A stretch of DNA of 64,000 nt from VAZQ01 sp963840535 (GTDB taxonomy: Bacteria > Pseudomonadota > Alphaproteobacteria > Rhizobiales > Xanthobacteraceae): the NCBI GenBank assembly GCA_963840535.1, contig CAWIZJ010000021.1:5898-69897 (forward strand), read 5' to 3'. A model generated the notes under the pieces. It made no database searches and had not been told where the DNA came from. It worked only from the letters and a program-made list of their open reading frames with translations. Positions 19,011 to 29,500 of this stretch are shown here, in pieces; positions within the stretch are counted from its first letter, which is position 1; each line of letters starts with the position of its first letter. Position numbers and translations under genes: made by a program.

Positions 19011-19877
19011 ATGGAAAGCTTCGTCCAGAGCGTCGTCAGCGGCGTCCTGACCGGCTCGCTGTACGCGATGATCGCGGTCGGGCTCACCATCGTGTTCGGC
19101 GTGATGCGCATCATCAATCTCGCGCATGGCGAGATGGTGATGCTCGGCATGTTCGGGGCGTATTGGTCCTTCACGCTGTGGGGAATCGATCCCTTCATCT
19201 CCATCCTGATCTGGGCGCCGCTGATGTTCGTCGGCGGCATGCTGGTCCATCGCTTCCTGCTCAAGGACGTGATCCCGAAAGGCGAGCTCAATACGCTCCT
19301 GTACACCGCCGGCTTCTCGCTGCTCGTCGCCAATCTGGCGCTGTTCCTGTGGACCGGCGATTATCGCACGCTCAATCTGCCCTACGCCCTGCTGCCGGCA
19401 CGCCCGTTCGGGATCGCGGTTCCCATTCCGCTCGCGATCGCGTTCTTCATGGCGATCGCGCTCACCACCGCGCTCTATCTCCTGCTTGCCCGCACCGACG
19501 TGGGGCGGGCGATCCGCGCCACCGCGCAGGATGCGCAGTCCGCGGCATTGATGGGCGTCAACGTCGGGCGCATCGACATGATCACGTTCGGGCTCGGCAC
19601 CGCGCTCGCCGCCGCGGCCGGCGTCCTGCTGGTGCCCTCGCTCTACCTCTATCCGACCGTGGGCGAGATCCTGATCGTGAAGTGCTTCGTGATCGTCGTT
19701 CTCGGCGGGCTCGGCTCGGTGCCGGGCGCAATCGCGGGCGGGATCCTGCTCGGCCTCGTGGAGTCGCTCGGTGCGGTCTACGTCTCGGTCGCCTACAAGG
19801 ACACGATAGGCTTCGTGCTGTTCCTGCTCGTGCTGCTGTTTCGGCCTTCGGGCCTGTTCGGGGTGGGCAGGACATGA
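19011..19877 (+). CDS. livH: Branched-chain amino-acid ABC transporter permease (LivH type)
   Basis: Polytopic permease of 288 residues with the family segments GLTIVFGVMRIINLAHGEMVMLG and the EAA-like loop RAIRATAQDAQSAALMGVNV, and the C-terminal GGLGSVPGAIAGG. Stop overlaps the next permease start (ATGA). Works with LivM as the membrane channel. Confidence 0.93.
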   Translation: MESFVQSVVSGVLTGSLYAMIAVGLTIVFGVMRIINLAHGEMVMLGMFGAYWSFTLWGIDPFISILIWAPLMFVGGMLVHRFLLKDVIPKGELNTLLYTAGFSLLVANLALFLWTGDYRTLNLPYALLPARPFGIAVPIPLAIAFFMAIALTTALYLLLARTDVGRAIRATAQDAQSAALMGVNVGRIDMITFGLGTALAAAAGVLLVPSLYLYPTVGEILIVKCFVIVVLGGLGSVPGAIAGGILLGLVESLGAVYVSVAYKDTIGFVLFLLVLLFRPSGLFGVGRT

Positions 19878-20821
19878 ATCGCCTCCTCGCCGCGGCCGGC
19901 ATCGTGCTCCTGCTCGTCGCGCCGCTGCTCACGAGCAACTCATTCTTCCAGCACCTGATGATCATGGTGCTGTTCTGGACGCTGCTCGGCGCGTCGTGGA
20001 ACCTGCTCGGCGGGTTCGGCGGCCAGGTGTCGTTCGGGCACGCGGCTTTTCTCGGCATCGGCGCCTATACGACCATGCTGTTCTATCTCAGCCTGAACCT
20101 GTCGCCCTGGCTCGGCATGCTCGCCGGCGGCGCTCTGGGGGCGCTGGTGGCGCTCCCGATCGGGCTCATCTGCTTCCGTCTGCGCGGGCCCTATTTCTCG
20201 CTCGCGACCCTGGCCGTGGCCGAGATCGTCCGCCTGGTCGCGCTCAACTGGGAGCAGCTCACCGCCGGTCCCGTCGGACTCCTGATCACGACGCTGCCGC
20301 AGCTCTCGATCGGCGGGCGCACGATCGATTGGGAGAGCAAGATTCCCTTCTACTACCTCGCGGCCGCGCTCACGCTGTTCGCCATGGGCCTGACCTATGC
20401 CGTTTCGCGCTCGCGGCTCGGCGCCTATCTGACCGCGGTGCGCGAGGATATCGACAGCGCGGAAGCCGCCGGCATCGATACGGTGCGAACGCGCGTCACG
20501 GCGCTGGTGCTGTCCGCCTTCGTGGTCGGGCTGGCGGGCGGCTTCTACGCGGTCTATTTCCGCTACATCGACCCCGACGCCGTGTTCGCGATCTCGCTCT
20601 CGGTCGAGATGGTGTTCATCGCGGTGGTGGGCGGACTTGCGACCACGGCGGGGCCGATCGTCGGCGCCCTGGTTCTGGTCACCATCGCCGAGGTCTTTCG
20701 CGAGCGGTTCGCGGTCGGCCATCTCATCTTCTACGGGCTCTTCATGATGCTGGTCATCCGCTACATGCCGGAAGGCATCTGGGGCCGGCTGCGGCTGCTG
20801 GCGCGGCTGGCGCGGGGATGA
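19874..20821 (+). CDS. livM: Branched-chain amino-acid ABC transporter permease (LivM type)
   Basis: 315-residue permease; ATG 19874 overlaps the livH stop. Signatures are NLLGGFGGQVSFGHAAFLGIGAY split across the first helices and AVREDIDSAEAAGID, the coupling loop. The same frame is open far upstream inside livH but that extension is antisense-like sequence without homology. Ends with a 4-base overlap to livG. Confidence 0.93.
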   Translation: MNRLLAAAGIVLLLVAPLLTSNSFFQHLMIMVLFWTLLGASWNLLGGFGGQVSFGHAAFLGIGAYTTMLFYLSLNLSPWLGMLAGGALGALVALPIGLICFRLRGPYFSLATLAVAEIVRLVALNWEQLTAGPVGLLITTLPQLSIGGRTIDWESKIPFYYLAAALTLFAMGLTYAVSRSRLGAYLTAVREDIDSAEAAGIDTVRTRVTALVLSAFVVGLAGGFYAVYFRYIDPDAVFAISLSVEMVFIAVVGGLATTAGPIVGALVLVTIAEVFRERFAVGHLIFYGLFMMLVIRYMPEGIWGRLRLLARLARG

Positions 20822-21546
20822 CGGCGATGGCGCTCCTCGAAGTATCCGACTTGCGCAAGGATTTCGGCGGCTTGCGCGCCGTCTCCGACGTGTCGTTCGA
20901 GCTGCGCAGCCGCGAGATTCTCGGTCTGATCGGGCCCAATGGAGCGGGCAAGACCACGCTGTTCAACCTGATCACCGGCTTCATCCCGGCGACCAAAGGG
21001 GAGGTCCTGCTCGAAGGGACGAGCATCCTGGGGCTCAAGCCTTCCGCCGTGGTCAAGAAGGGCATCGCGCGCACCTTCCAGGTCGTCAAGCCGTTCAAGA
21101 ACCTGCCGGTGCTGGAGAACGTCACGCTGGCAGCCTTTCTGCACGAGCCGAAGCGGGCACGGGCGGAGGAAAAGGCGATGGCGACGCTTGAGCGCGTGCA
21201 GCTCGCCGCCAAGAGCGCGAGCAATGCCGGCGACCTGACCCTGGGCGAGCAGAAGCGGCTCGAGATCGCGCGCGCGCTTGCGACCGATCCCAAGATCCTC
21301 TTTCTCGACGAGCCGATGGGCGGCCTCAACCCGACCGAGGTGGAAGGCGCCTGCGCGCTGGTCGAGCGCATCAGGCGCGACGGGATCACCGTCATTCTGG
21401 TCGAGCATCACATGAAGGCGATCATGGCGATCTCGGATCGGGTGATCGTGCTCAACTACGGCGTCAAGATCGCGGACGGGCCGCCGCAGGACGTGGTGCG
21501 CAACCGCGACGTCATCGGTGCCTATCTCGGTGAGCAGGCTGCCTGA
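20818..21546 (+). CDS. livG: ABC transporter ATP-binding protein (LivG type)
   Basis: 242-residue ATPase with Walker A GPNGAGKTT, the signature-like LTLGEQKRLEIARALA and Walker B ILFLDEPMGGLNPTE. IARTFQ after the Q-loop is typical of LivG. Start ATG 20818 overlaps the livM stop; its own stop overlaps the livF start. Confidence 0.94.
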   Translation: MTAMALLEVSDLRKDFGGLRAVSDVSFELRSREILGLIGPNGAGKTTLFNLITGFIPATKGEVLLEGTSILGLKPSAVVKKGIARTFQVVKPFKNLPVLENVTLAAFLHEPKRARAEEKAMATLERVQLAAKSASNAGDLTLGEQKRLEIARALATDPKILFLDEPMGGLNPTEVEGACALVERIRRDGITVILVEHHMKAIMAISDRVIVLNYGVKIADGPPQDVVRNRDVIGAYLGEQAA

Positions 21547-22247
21547 TGCTGACGGTCGAGCATCTGCAGGCCTCCTACGGCAAGGTGCAGACCTTGTGGG
21601 AGATCGGATTCGAGGTGCCCGGCGGCGAGATCGTCGCCCTGATCGGGGCGAACGGCGCCGGCAAGACCACGACCCTCAAGGTGCTGTCCGGGCTGCTGCG
21701 GCCGCAGGCCGGCAGCATCGTGTTCGAAGGCGAGCGCATCGATGGACGCTCCCCGCCTGAGATCGTCGCGCGCGGCATCGTCCATGTCCCGGAAGGCCGT
21801 GGATTGTTTCCGGACATGACCGTGCTCGACAACCTGCTGATGGGCGCCTACGGCACGCCACATGGCGGTCGGCGCCGCCGGCTCGATCATGTGTTTGCGA
21901 TCTTCCCGCGCGTGCAGGAACGCCAGCAGCAGCTGGCGGGCACGCTGTCCGGCGGCGAGCAGCAGATGGTGGCGATCGGACGCGGGCTGATGGCGGGTCC
22001 GCGGTTGCTGCTGCTGGACGAGCCGTCGCTCGGCCTCGCCCCCATGATGGTGGAGGAGGTGTTCCGGGTGATCAGCGCGATCAATTCCTCGGGCGTCACC
22101 GTCCTCCTGGTCGAGCAGAACACCCGGCACGCGCTCGCGCTCGCCAGCCGCGGCTATGTGCTCGAAGCCGGCCGCGTGGTTCTGTCGGGCACCGGCTCCG
22201 ACCTGCTTGCCAATACCGAGGTCCGCCGGGCCTATCTCGGTCTCTGA
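21546..22247 (+). CDS. livF: ABC transporter ATP-binding protein (LivF type)
   Basis: 233-residue ATPase with Walker A GANGAGKTT, signature LSGGEQQMVAIGRGLM, Walker B LLLLDEPSLGLAP and the LivF-typical IVHVPEGRGLFPDMTVLDNL. Last gene of the transporter operon; start shares one base with the livG stop (TGATG). Confidence 0.94.
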   Translation: MLTVEHLQASYGKVQTLWEIGFEVPGGEIVALIGANGAGKTTTLKVLSGLLRPQAGSIVFEGERIDGRSPPEIVARGIVHVPEGRGLFPDMTVLDNLLMGAYGTPHGGRRRRLDHVFAIFPRVQERQQQLAGTLSGGEQQMVAIGRGLMAGPRLLLLDEPSLGLAPMMVEEVFRVISAINSSGVTVLLVEQNTRHALALASRGYVLEAGRVVLSGTGSDLLANTEVRRAYLGL

Positions 22248-22420
22248 TCGGGACAGGGGCGGCGGACGTGGACCCCTATTTTACCTTCACAGCACACCCG
22301 CCGCCCGGGTTATAATGACGGCCGTAGCCGGCGGTGGAGGTGCGGCCGGCCGATTTTGCGGCGAGGCCCCCTTCGCGAGGGCCGCCACCACGGGGCGAGA
22401 CGGATCGGCGGACAGCGGAA

Positions 22421-22963
22421 ATGCTCATGCACGGCGAAGCGGCACCAGCGGGCGATCTGCCCACGCTCGACGCGTTCGATGAGGAATTCGGACGCGAACC
22501 GTCGAATGCGGTCCAGGAGCAGCCACGCAGGCTATCCGCGCGGGTGCTGGTCGGCCTGCTGCTCGCTGCGGCCATCATCAGCGTACCGGCCCTGGCCTGG
22601 CTCAATGCTGACGCATTGCCGGCCCGTTCGGGCTCGATGTCGCCGCAGAGTCACAATCGCGCCGATCCCGAAGGAGAGATCGATCGACTCGTCCGCGAGG
22701 TCACCGCGCTCAAGCACGAGATCGCGGTGCTCACCGCGGCGCAGCAGCAGGCGACCGCGCTGATCGCTTCGCTGCAGTCGGCCGGGCAGCAGCCGCAAAG
22801 CGCGCCGGCCTACTGGTGGTCCGACCTCGCGGTGCTCAATTTCGGCGGCGTGAGCGAATCGCCGGCTGAGACCGCGCTGGCGGCGCGGCGGGCGGTGACG
22901 GCGCGCGAGCCGCGTCCGCGCGAGCCCAGCGCACCGCTGTCGCTCGAGCCGCCGCAGCAATAG
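22421..22963 (+). CDS. Single-pass membrane protein of unknown function
   Basis: About 180 residues: an acidic cytoplasmic lead (DLPTLDAFDEEFGREPS), one helix (RVLVGLLLAAAIISVPALAWL), then a coiled-coil stretch (EIDRLVREVTALKHEIAVLTAAQQQATALIASL split by a few residues) and a Pro/Glu-rich end. I do not recognise the family. The start is uncertain (22421 or 22427); the frame is open from 22334. Confidence 0.6.
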   Translation: MLMHGEAAPAGDLPTLDAFDEEFGREPSNAVQEQPRRLSARVLVGLLLAAAIISVPALAWLNADALPARSGSMSPQSHNRADPEGEIDRLVREVTALKHEIAVLTAAQQQATALIASLQSAGQQPQSAPAYWWSDLAVLNFGGVSESPAETALAARRAVTAREPRPREPSAPLSLEPPQQ

Positions 22964-23018
22964 CGCGAGGGTCGCGCCCCGCAGAAATTGGCGGTTTGCG
23001 CGGTCAAGTGCTCCCTCA

Positions 23019-23261
23019 TTGCGAGGGCATTCGAGCAGGAAGTTTCCGGGAAACGTTCAGGATCGGGCTTTTCGCAAACTACGCCAGCTCGACGCCGCGG
23101 CGACGGTGGAAGACCTACGTAATCCGCCGGGAAATCGGCTCGAAATCCTGAAGGGGGATCGGGCAGGGCAAATGAGCATCCGGGTCAACGACCAATGGCG
23201 TATTTGCTTTCGTTGGGCCGATCACGATGCATGGGACGTTGAAATTGTGGACTATCACTGA
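23019..23261 (+). CDS. higB: HigB/RelE-family toxin (killer-protein type)
   Basis: 80 residues of a RelE-superfamily mRNA interferase: RAFRKLRQLDAAATVEDLRNPPGNRLEILKGDR, then GQMSIRVNDQWRICFRW and VEIVDYH, which match the C-terminal two thirds of HigB toxins acting on ribosome-bound mRNA. The usual N-terminal MIxSF segment is missing from this frame, and only a TTG is available at 23019, so either the start is a rare codon or a frameshift hides the true N-terminus just upstream. Followed 11 bases later by the antitoxin. Confidence 0.75.
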   Translation: MRGHSSRKFPGNVQDRAFRKLRQLDAAATVEDLRNPPGNRLEILKGDRAGQMSIRVNDQWRICFRWADHDAWDVEIVDYH

Positions 23262-23272
23262 AGGACGTCGTC

Positions 23273-23575
23273 ATGGGGCAGCTTCGCAATCCTCATCCAG
23301 GAGAGATTCTGAAGGAAGAATTCCTCAATGAGATCGACATGAGCCAGAACCAGCTCGCACATGCGATCGGCGTTCCAGGCAACCGCATCCACGCGATCGT
23401 CAATGGAACCCGCGACATCACGGGTGATACCGATTTGCGCCTGTGCAAGTTCTTCGGCCTGTCGGAAGGGTACTTCCTGCGGCTCCAGAACACCTATGAC
23501 ACGCTGGAAGCCAAGCGTCGCATCGCGGCGCAGGTCGCCAAGATCAAGCCCTACAAGCGGGAGAAGGCGGCCTAG
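23273..23575 (+). CDS. higA: HigA-family antitoxin
   Basis: 100-residue XRE-type DNA-binding antitoxin: HPGEILKEEFLNEIDMSQNQLAHAIGVPGNRIHAIVNGTRDITGDTDLRLCKFFG is split here into its parts HPGEILKEEFL, the HTH MSQNQLAHAIGVP and NGTRDITGDTDLRL. Toxin-first order is characteristic of higBA. It should bind and neutralise HigB and repress the operon. Frame intact. Confidence 0.88.
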   Translation: MGQLRNPHPGEILKEEFLNEIDMSQNQLAHAIGVPGNRIHAIVNGTRDITGDTDLRLCKFFGLSEGYFLRLQNTYDTLEAKRRIAAQVAKIKPYKREKAA

Positions 23576-23728
23576 AGCCATGAAAGCAACCATCCTCGCG
23601 CACGTTTCCCCGGGGCCGCGGACAGCCTTGACGGGACCCAAAACGTGCACTGACGTCGCTCCCCGGAACCCGACGGGGAACTCCTTGCGCCAGCGCACGT
23701 TGACCGCTTTGGGTTGGAGGCTGCTTCG

Positions 23729-24131
23729 ATGACCGCAGGCGACCCGCGAGTGTGGATGTGGAACGAGGCGCTCGCGATGATCGCGCGGGCGGAGCATCTG
23801 CATCGCCGGTTCTTCGAGCCGGGAATTTCAGCAGGAGGCGACCTGGGAGCCGCCGGCCGATATTTTCGAAACCGACCGGGAGCTCTGGATCATCGTGGCG
23901 CTTCCCGGCGTGCAGCAGGGCGATCTCGACGTATCGATCGACGCCGACGTGCTGCGCGCCGCCGGACAGCGCCGGCTCCCGGCCGCGGTGCGCGCCGCCT
24001 CCATCCACCGGCTGGAGATTCCTCACGGCCGTTTCGAGCGCCACATCAAGCTGCCGTCCGCGCGCTTCGTGCTCGGCCGTTCGGAGCTCGTGGACGGCTG
24101 TCTCGTCGTCACCCTGATCAAGCGCGATTGA
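23729..24131 (+). CDS. Hsp20/alpha-crystallin family small heat-shock protein, one frameshift
   Basis: An ATP-independent holdase. Reconstructed product of about 133 residues: MTAGDPRVWMWNEALAMIAR, then after removal of one G from GGG 23821-23823, WEPPADIFETDRELWIIVALPGV (start of the alpha-crystallin beta-sandwich) through IPHGRFERHIKLP and LVVTLIKRD. It lies 14 bases before lon, so the pair probably forms a stress-response unit in which Hsp20 holds unfolded proteins for Lon. Confidence 0.78.
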
Positions 24132-24145
24132 GGCGGTCATGCATC

Positions 24146-26570
24146 ATGGCGGACGCAATCGAGCAGACTGGGCCCGGCAGGAGCGAGCCGCTTCCGCAGG
24201 ACGCCATCATCGTCCTGCCGGTGCGCCAGACCGTGCTGTTTCCCGGCACGGTTCTGCCCCTGGCAATCGGCCGGCCGTCGTCCATTGCGGGCGCGCAGGA
24301 GGCGGTTCGCGCCGAGCGGCCGCTCGGCGTCATTCTGCAGACCGATCCTGCCATCGACGATCCGGCGCCTGCGCATCTGCATCGGGTCGGCACCAGCGCC
24401 CAGGTCCTGCGCTACGTCACGGCTCCCGACGGCACGCACCACGTGATCTGCCAGGGCGTGAGGAGATTTCGCGTCACGGAATTCATCTCCGGCTATCCGT
24501 ACCTGGTTGCGCGCATCGAGGAGATCGGCATCTCGGAGCTGATGACGCCCGAGATCGAGGCTCGCGTGCGCCTTCTGAAGGAACGGACCGGGGAGGCGCT
24601 GCAATTGCTGCCGAACGTGCCGGCGGAATTGACGGCCGCGGTCGAAAGCATCACCTCGGCCTCGGCGCTTGCCGACTTCGTCGCCGGCGTATCCGACGTG
24701 CCTCCTGCGGACAAGCAGCAGATTCTCGAGACGCTCGACGTCAGGGAGCGGCTCGACAAGGTGCTGACGCTGGTGGCACAGCGCATCGAGGTGCTCAAGC
24801 TCTCGAAGACCATCGGCGAGCAGACGCAGCAGTCGCTGTCGTCGCAGCAGCGCGAGCACATCCTGCGGGAGCAGCTCCGGCAGATCCAGAAGGAGCTGGG
24901 CGAAGGCGACGAAAAATCCGCCGAGATTGCAGAGCTGCGCGGACTGGTCGAAAAAGCCGCGATGCCGAAGGAGGCCGACGATCAGGCCAAAAAGGAGCTC
25001 AAGCGGCTGGAGCGCATGCCGGAAGCCGCGGCCGAGTACGGAATGGTCCGTACCTACCTGGACTGGCTCATCGAGCTGCCATGGTCGAAGCTCGATCCGG
25101 ATGCGATCGATATCGCCGAGGCGCGACGCATTCTCGATGAGGACCATTACGGTCTTCCCAAGGTGAAGCGCCGCATCCTCGAATATCTTGCGGTGCGCAA
25201 GCTCAATCCCGAGGGCAAGAGCCCGATCCTGTGCTTCGTGGGACCGCCCGGCGTCGGCAAGACCTCCGTCGGACAGAGCATAGCCAGGGCGACCGGCCGC
25301 AAGTTCGCGCGGCTGAGCCTCGGCGGCGTGCACGACGAGGCCGAAATTCGCGGCCACCGGCGTACCTACATCGGGGCGCTGCCGGGCAACATCATCCAGT
25401 CGATCCGCAAGGCCGGCACACGCAATCCCGTCATGATGCTCGACGAAGTGGACAAATTGGGTGTCGGCTTCCATGGCGATCCGTCGTCGGCGCTGCTCGA
25501 AGTGCTCGACCCGGAGCAGAACGCAACCTTCCGCGACAACTATCTCGCGGTCGCTTTCGATCTCTCGAAGGTGATGTTCATTGCGACCGCCAACGTGCTC
25601 GATACCATTCCCGGGCCGGTGCGCGACCGCATGGAGGTCATCGAGCTGCCGGGCTACACCGAGGACGAAAAACTCGAGATCGCGAAGCGATACCTTCTCG
25701 AGCGCCAGCTCGACGCGTCGGGCCTCAGGCCCGAGCAGTGCGAGATCACCGAGGCCGCCGTCCGGACGATCATCCGGGATTACACGCGCGAGGCGGGCGT
25801 CCGCAATCTCGAGCGGCACATCGGCGCGGTCTGCCGGCATGTCGCCATGCGGATCGCGGAAGGCGCGATCGAGCACTTGCGAGTGGACGTGGAGGATATC
25901 CCGACGATCCTCGGTCCGCGCCGGTTCGAGAACGAGGTCGCGATGCGCACCAGCGTCCCCGGGGTCGCGACCGGGCTCGCCTGGACGCCGGTCGGCGGCG
26001 ATATCCTGTTCGTCGAGGCGACCCGCGTGCCGGGCAGCAACAGGCTCATTCTCACCGGCCAGCTCGGTGACGTCATGAAGGAGAGCGCTCAGGCGGCACT
26101 CACGTTGGTGAAGGCGCGGGCGCAGGACTTCGGGGTCGACCCCGGCCTGTTCGAAAAGTCCGATGTGCATATTCATGTCCCGGCGGGCGCCATCCCCAAG
26201 GACGGGCCGAGCGCCGGCGTCGCGATGTTCGTGGCGCTGGCATCGCTGCTGACGCGCCGCACGGCACGCAGCGACACGGCCATGACCGGAGAGATCTCGT
26301 TGCGCGGCCTGGTGCTTCCCATCGGCGGCGTCAAGGAGAAGGTTCTTGCCGCGGCGCGTGCCGGAATTACGACCGTGCTGCTGCCGTCGCGCAACAAGAA
26401 GGATCATCGAGGACGTGCCGGAATCGGCGCGCGGGCAGGTCCGCTTCGTTTGGCTCGATCGCGTGGATGACGCGATCGCGGCGGCACTTGCTCCCGCCGG
26501 AGAGCGTGACGAAGGGAACACGCCGGGCCAGGAGTCGTCGCCGGCTCGTCAGGTCGCGCAGTCCCGTTGA
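24146..26570 (+). CDS. lon: ATP-dependent protease Lon, one frameshift near the C-terminus
   Basis: About 807 residues. N-terminal substrate-binding domain (AIIVLPVRQTVLFPGTVLP), AAA+ module with Walker A GPPGVGKTS and Walker B MMLDEVDKLG, and a serine-lysine protease domain with the catalytic Ser in KDGPSAGV and Lys in GGVKEKVLAA. One extra base near 26403 (between RNKKD and IEDVPE) shifts the last 50 residues; without correction the protein would end in unrelated sequence at 26470. A second Lon paralogue elsewhere would be normal for this group. Confidence 0.93.
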
Positions 26571-26597
26571 GGGCCGCGAGCTTCACGGACGAGACGA

Positions 26598-29500
26598 TCA
26601 CTCCGCCGCGACGGCGCGCCGGACCCGCCACTGCGTGAGCAGAGCGCGCAGCGCCGCCGGCTTGAGCGGCTTGTTGAGCACCGCGATGCCGTTCGCGCGT
26701 GCCTCCTCGCGCACATGCGGGCTGCGATCGGCGGTGATGAGGATGGCGGTGAGGTCGGCGCCGAAGCGCCGGCGCAGCGCGGCGATGGCGTCGATGCCGT
26801 TGCCCTCGTCGAGATGATAGTCGACCAGCAGGCCGTCGGGCGACACCTTGGCTGCGTCGATCGCCGCGATGGCAGCCGCCAGGTCGGTGGCCTTGAACAC
26901 CCGGCAGCCCCAGCCGCCGAGCAGCGTTTCCATGCCGTCGAGAATGGCGAGGTCGTTGTCGATGCACAGGACGGCGACGCCGGACAGCTGCACGCGGTCG
27001 ACCTCGCGCGCCGCCCGTTGCTGGATGTTGGCGGGGAGGGCGGCGGCGAGCGGAACCTCGACCGAGAACCTCGACCCCTGCCCGACCGCCGAGGCGACGG
27101 CGACCCTGTGGTCGAGCACGCGCGCGATGCGCTCGACGATGGAAAGACCGAGCCCCAGTCCGCGCGCCACCTTGGCGCCCTGATCGAGGCGGTGGAACTC
27201 CTGGAAGATGGCGCGCTTCTTCGAGCTGGGGATGCCGAGCCCGGTATCGTGGACGTCGATGCGCAGGCATCCGCCGATGCGCCGGCAGCCCACCAGCACG
27301 CGGCCGCCCGGGGTGTACTTGATGGCGTTGGAGACCAGGTTCTGCAGCAGGCGCCGCAACAGGCGGCGATCCGACCGCACCGCCAGCGAGCACGGGGCGA
27401 AGGCGAGCCGCAGGCCCTTCTCCTGCGCCAGCGGCGCGAACTCGACCTCGAGCTGGCGCAGAAGCTCGTCGATCCGGAAGCCGACGATCTCGGGCTTCAT
27501 GGCGCCGGTATCGAGCCGCGAGATGTCGAGCAGCGCCCCCAATATCTCCTCCACCGCATCGAGCGAGGCATCGATGTTCCCGACCAGCTGGGCGTCGCTG
27601 CCGCCGCCCTGCCGCTCCACCAGGCTGGTGACGTAGAGACGCGCGGCGTTGAGCGGCTGCAGGATGTCGTGGCTCGCCGCGGCGAGGAAGCGGGTCTTCG
27701 AGATGTTGGCCTGCTCGGCCTCCGCCTTGGCACGTCCGAGCTCGGTGTTGAGGCGGGTCAGCTCCTCGGTGCGCTCCTGCACGCGGCGCTCGAGCGACTC
27801 GTTGGCACGCTCGAGCTCTTCCGCGGCCTTCACGCTCGGGGTGATGTCGGTGAACGTCGTGACGATGCCGCCGTCCGGCATGGGGTTGGCGCGCACCTCC
27901 ATGACCAGGTCGCGTCCGGCCAGCCGCTCCAGGAACGGCTCGCTGCTCTCGGCATATCGCCCGCGGCGCTCGCGTATCAGCGCATCGACGGCGTCCCGGT
28001 CGGAGGTGTTGCGCTCGGCATTGAGGCGCAGGATCTGATCGAGCGCGGTGCCGACGCGGGTGAGCTGCGGCGGTAGGGCGAGAATCTCGCCGAACTGCCG
28101 GTTCCAGCAGATCAGATGCAGATCCTTGTCGAACACGGCGATGCCCTGGCGCACGTGGTCGAGCGCGGTCTGCAGGATCTCGCGATTGTAGTGGATGGCG
28201 GCGTTGGCGTCGTCGAGGAGCTTGAGAGCGGCCTGGGTCGAGACCGTGCGCTTGCGCAGCAGCAGCGACAGCACGAGGCGGGAGGAGGCGGCGCCGATCG
28301 CCGACGCGAGCAGGTGCTCGGCGTAGCGCATGAGCTGGAAATCGGCCTCGGCCTTGGCGTCGATGCCGAGACCGCGGCTCAATGCGTAGCTGTCGAACGA
28401 GCTGCGCGTGCGCTCCTCGCCGAGGTAGCGCGCGACCGTGGTGGTGAGCTCCTCGACCGTCACCGAGGAGCGCCGCAGCCGGAAGCCGGGCGGGATCGGG
28501 GTCAGGTCGGAGGGAACGAACAGGTCGGCCTGCAGCCGCTCGATCGACGCCGGCGCCCGCCCGAACGAGAACGCCACATAGGCCAGGACATTGAGCGCGA
28601 GGCTCCACATCACGCCGTGGGCGAGCGGCGGCAGATCGAACCAGAACAGCGCCTGCGGGCGCAGCGCCGCGATACCCCATGGGCCGTGCGCGAGCAGGCC
28701 GTGGCCGACGATGCCGGCATCCGCCAGGCTCGGCAGCAGCAGCGTATAGGCCCAGATCAGGATGCCGACCGTCATCCCCGCCATGGCGCCGCGCGCGGTG
28801 GCGCGGCGCCAGATCAGGCCGCCGAGGAACGCGGGCGCGAGCTGCGCCACCGCCGCGAACGACAACAGCCCGATCGATGCCAGCTGGGCGTCGCCGGCGA
28901 GCCGGTAATAAACGTAGGCGAGAAAGAGAATGACGCAGATCGCCAGCCGGCGCACGATGAGCAGCAGGCCGCCGATGTTCTCGCGTCGGTTGATCAGCGC
29001 CTCGCGCCGCTGCAGCACCAGCGGCATGAGGATGTCGTTGGAGACCATGATGGCGAGCGCCACCGATTCCACGATCACCATCGCGGTGGCCGCCGACAGG
29101 CCGCCGATGAAGGCGACGATCGTCAGCAGCTCCGACTGTGCGGCGAGCGGCAGGGCGAGAACGAACATGTCGCTGTCGACCTGCCCGGCGTTGAAGGTGA
29201 GCAGGCCCGCCAGCGCGATCGGCACCACGAACAGGTTGATCAGCACGAGATAGAGCGGAAACAGCCAGGCGGCGCGCCGGATCTCGTCCTCGTTGTTGTT
29301 CTCGACCACGGTGACGTGAAACTGCCGCGGCAGCAGCACGATGGCGAAGATCGACAGCAGCGTCATGGCGGCGAGCGTCGCGAACACCGGCTCGCGGGTC
29401 ACCACGGCGGCGGTGTCGGGGCGCGCGAGCGCCTGCGCGAACAGCGACAGCGGGCCGTCGAACATCCAGAACGTGACGAAGACGCCGACGGCGACGAAGG

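Noticed and set aside
19163..19873. Long N-terminal extension of LivM inside livH
   Set aside because: The extension is an out-of-frame reading of livH; ATG 19874 with the ATGA overlap gives the normal LivM length.
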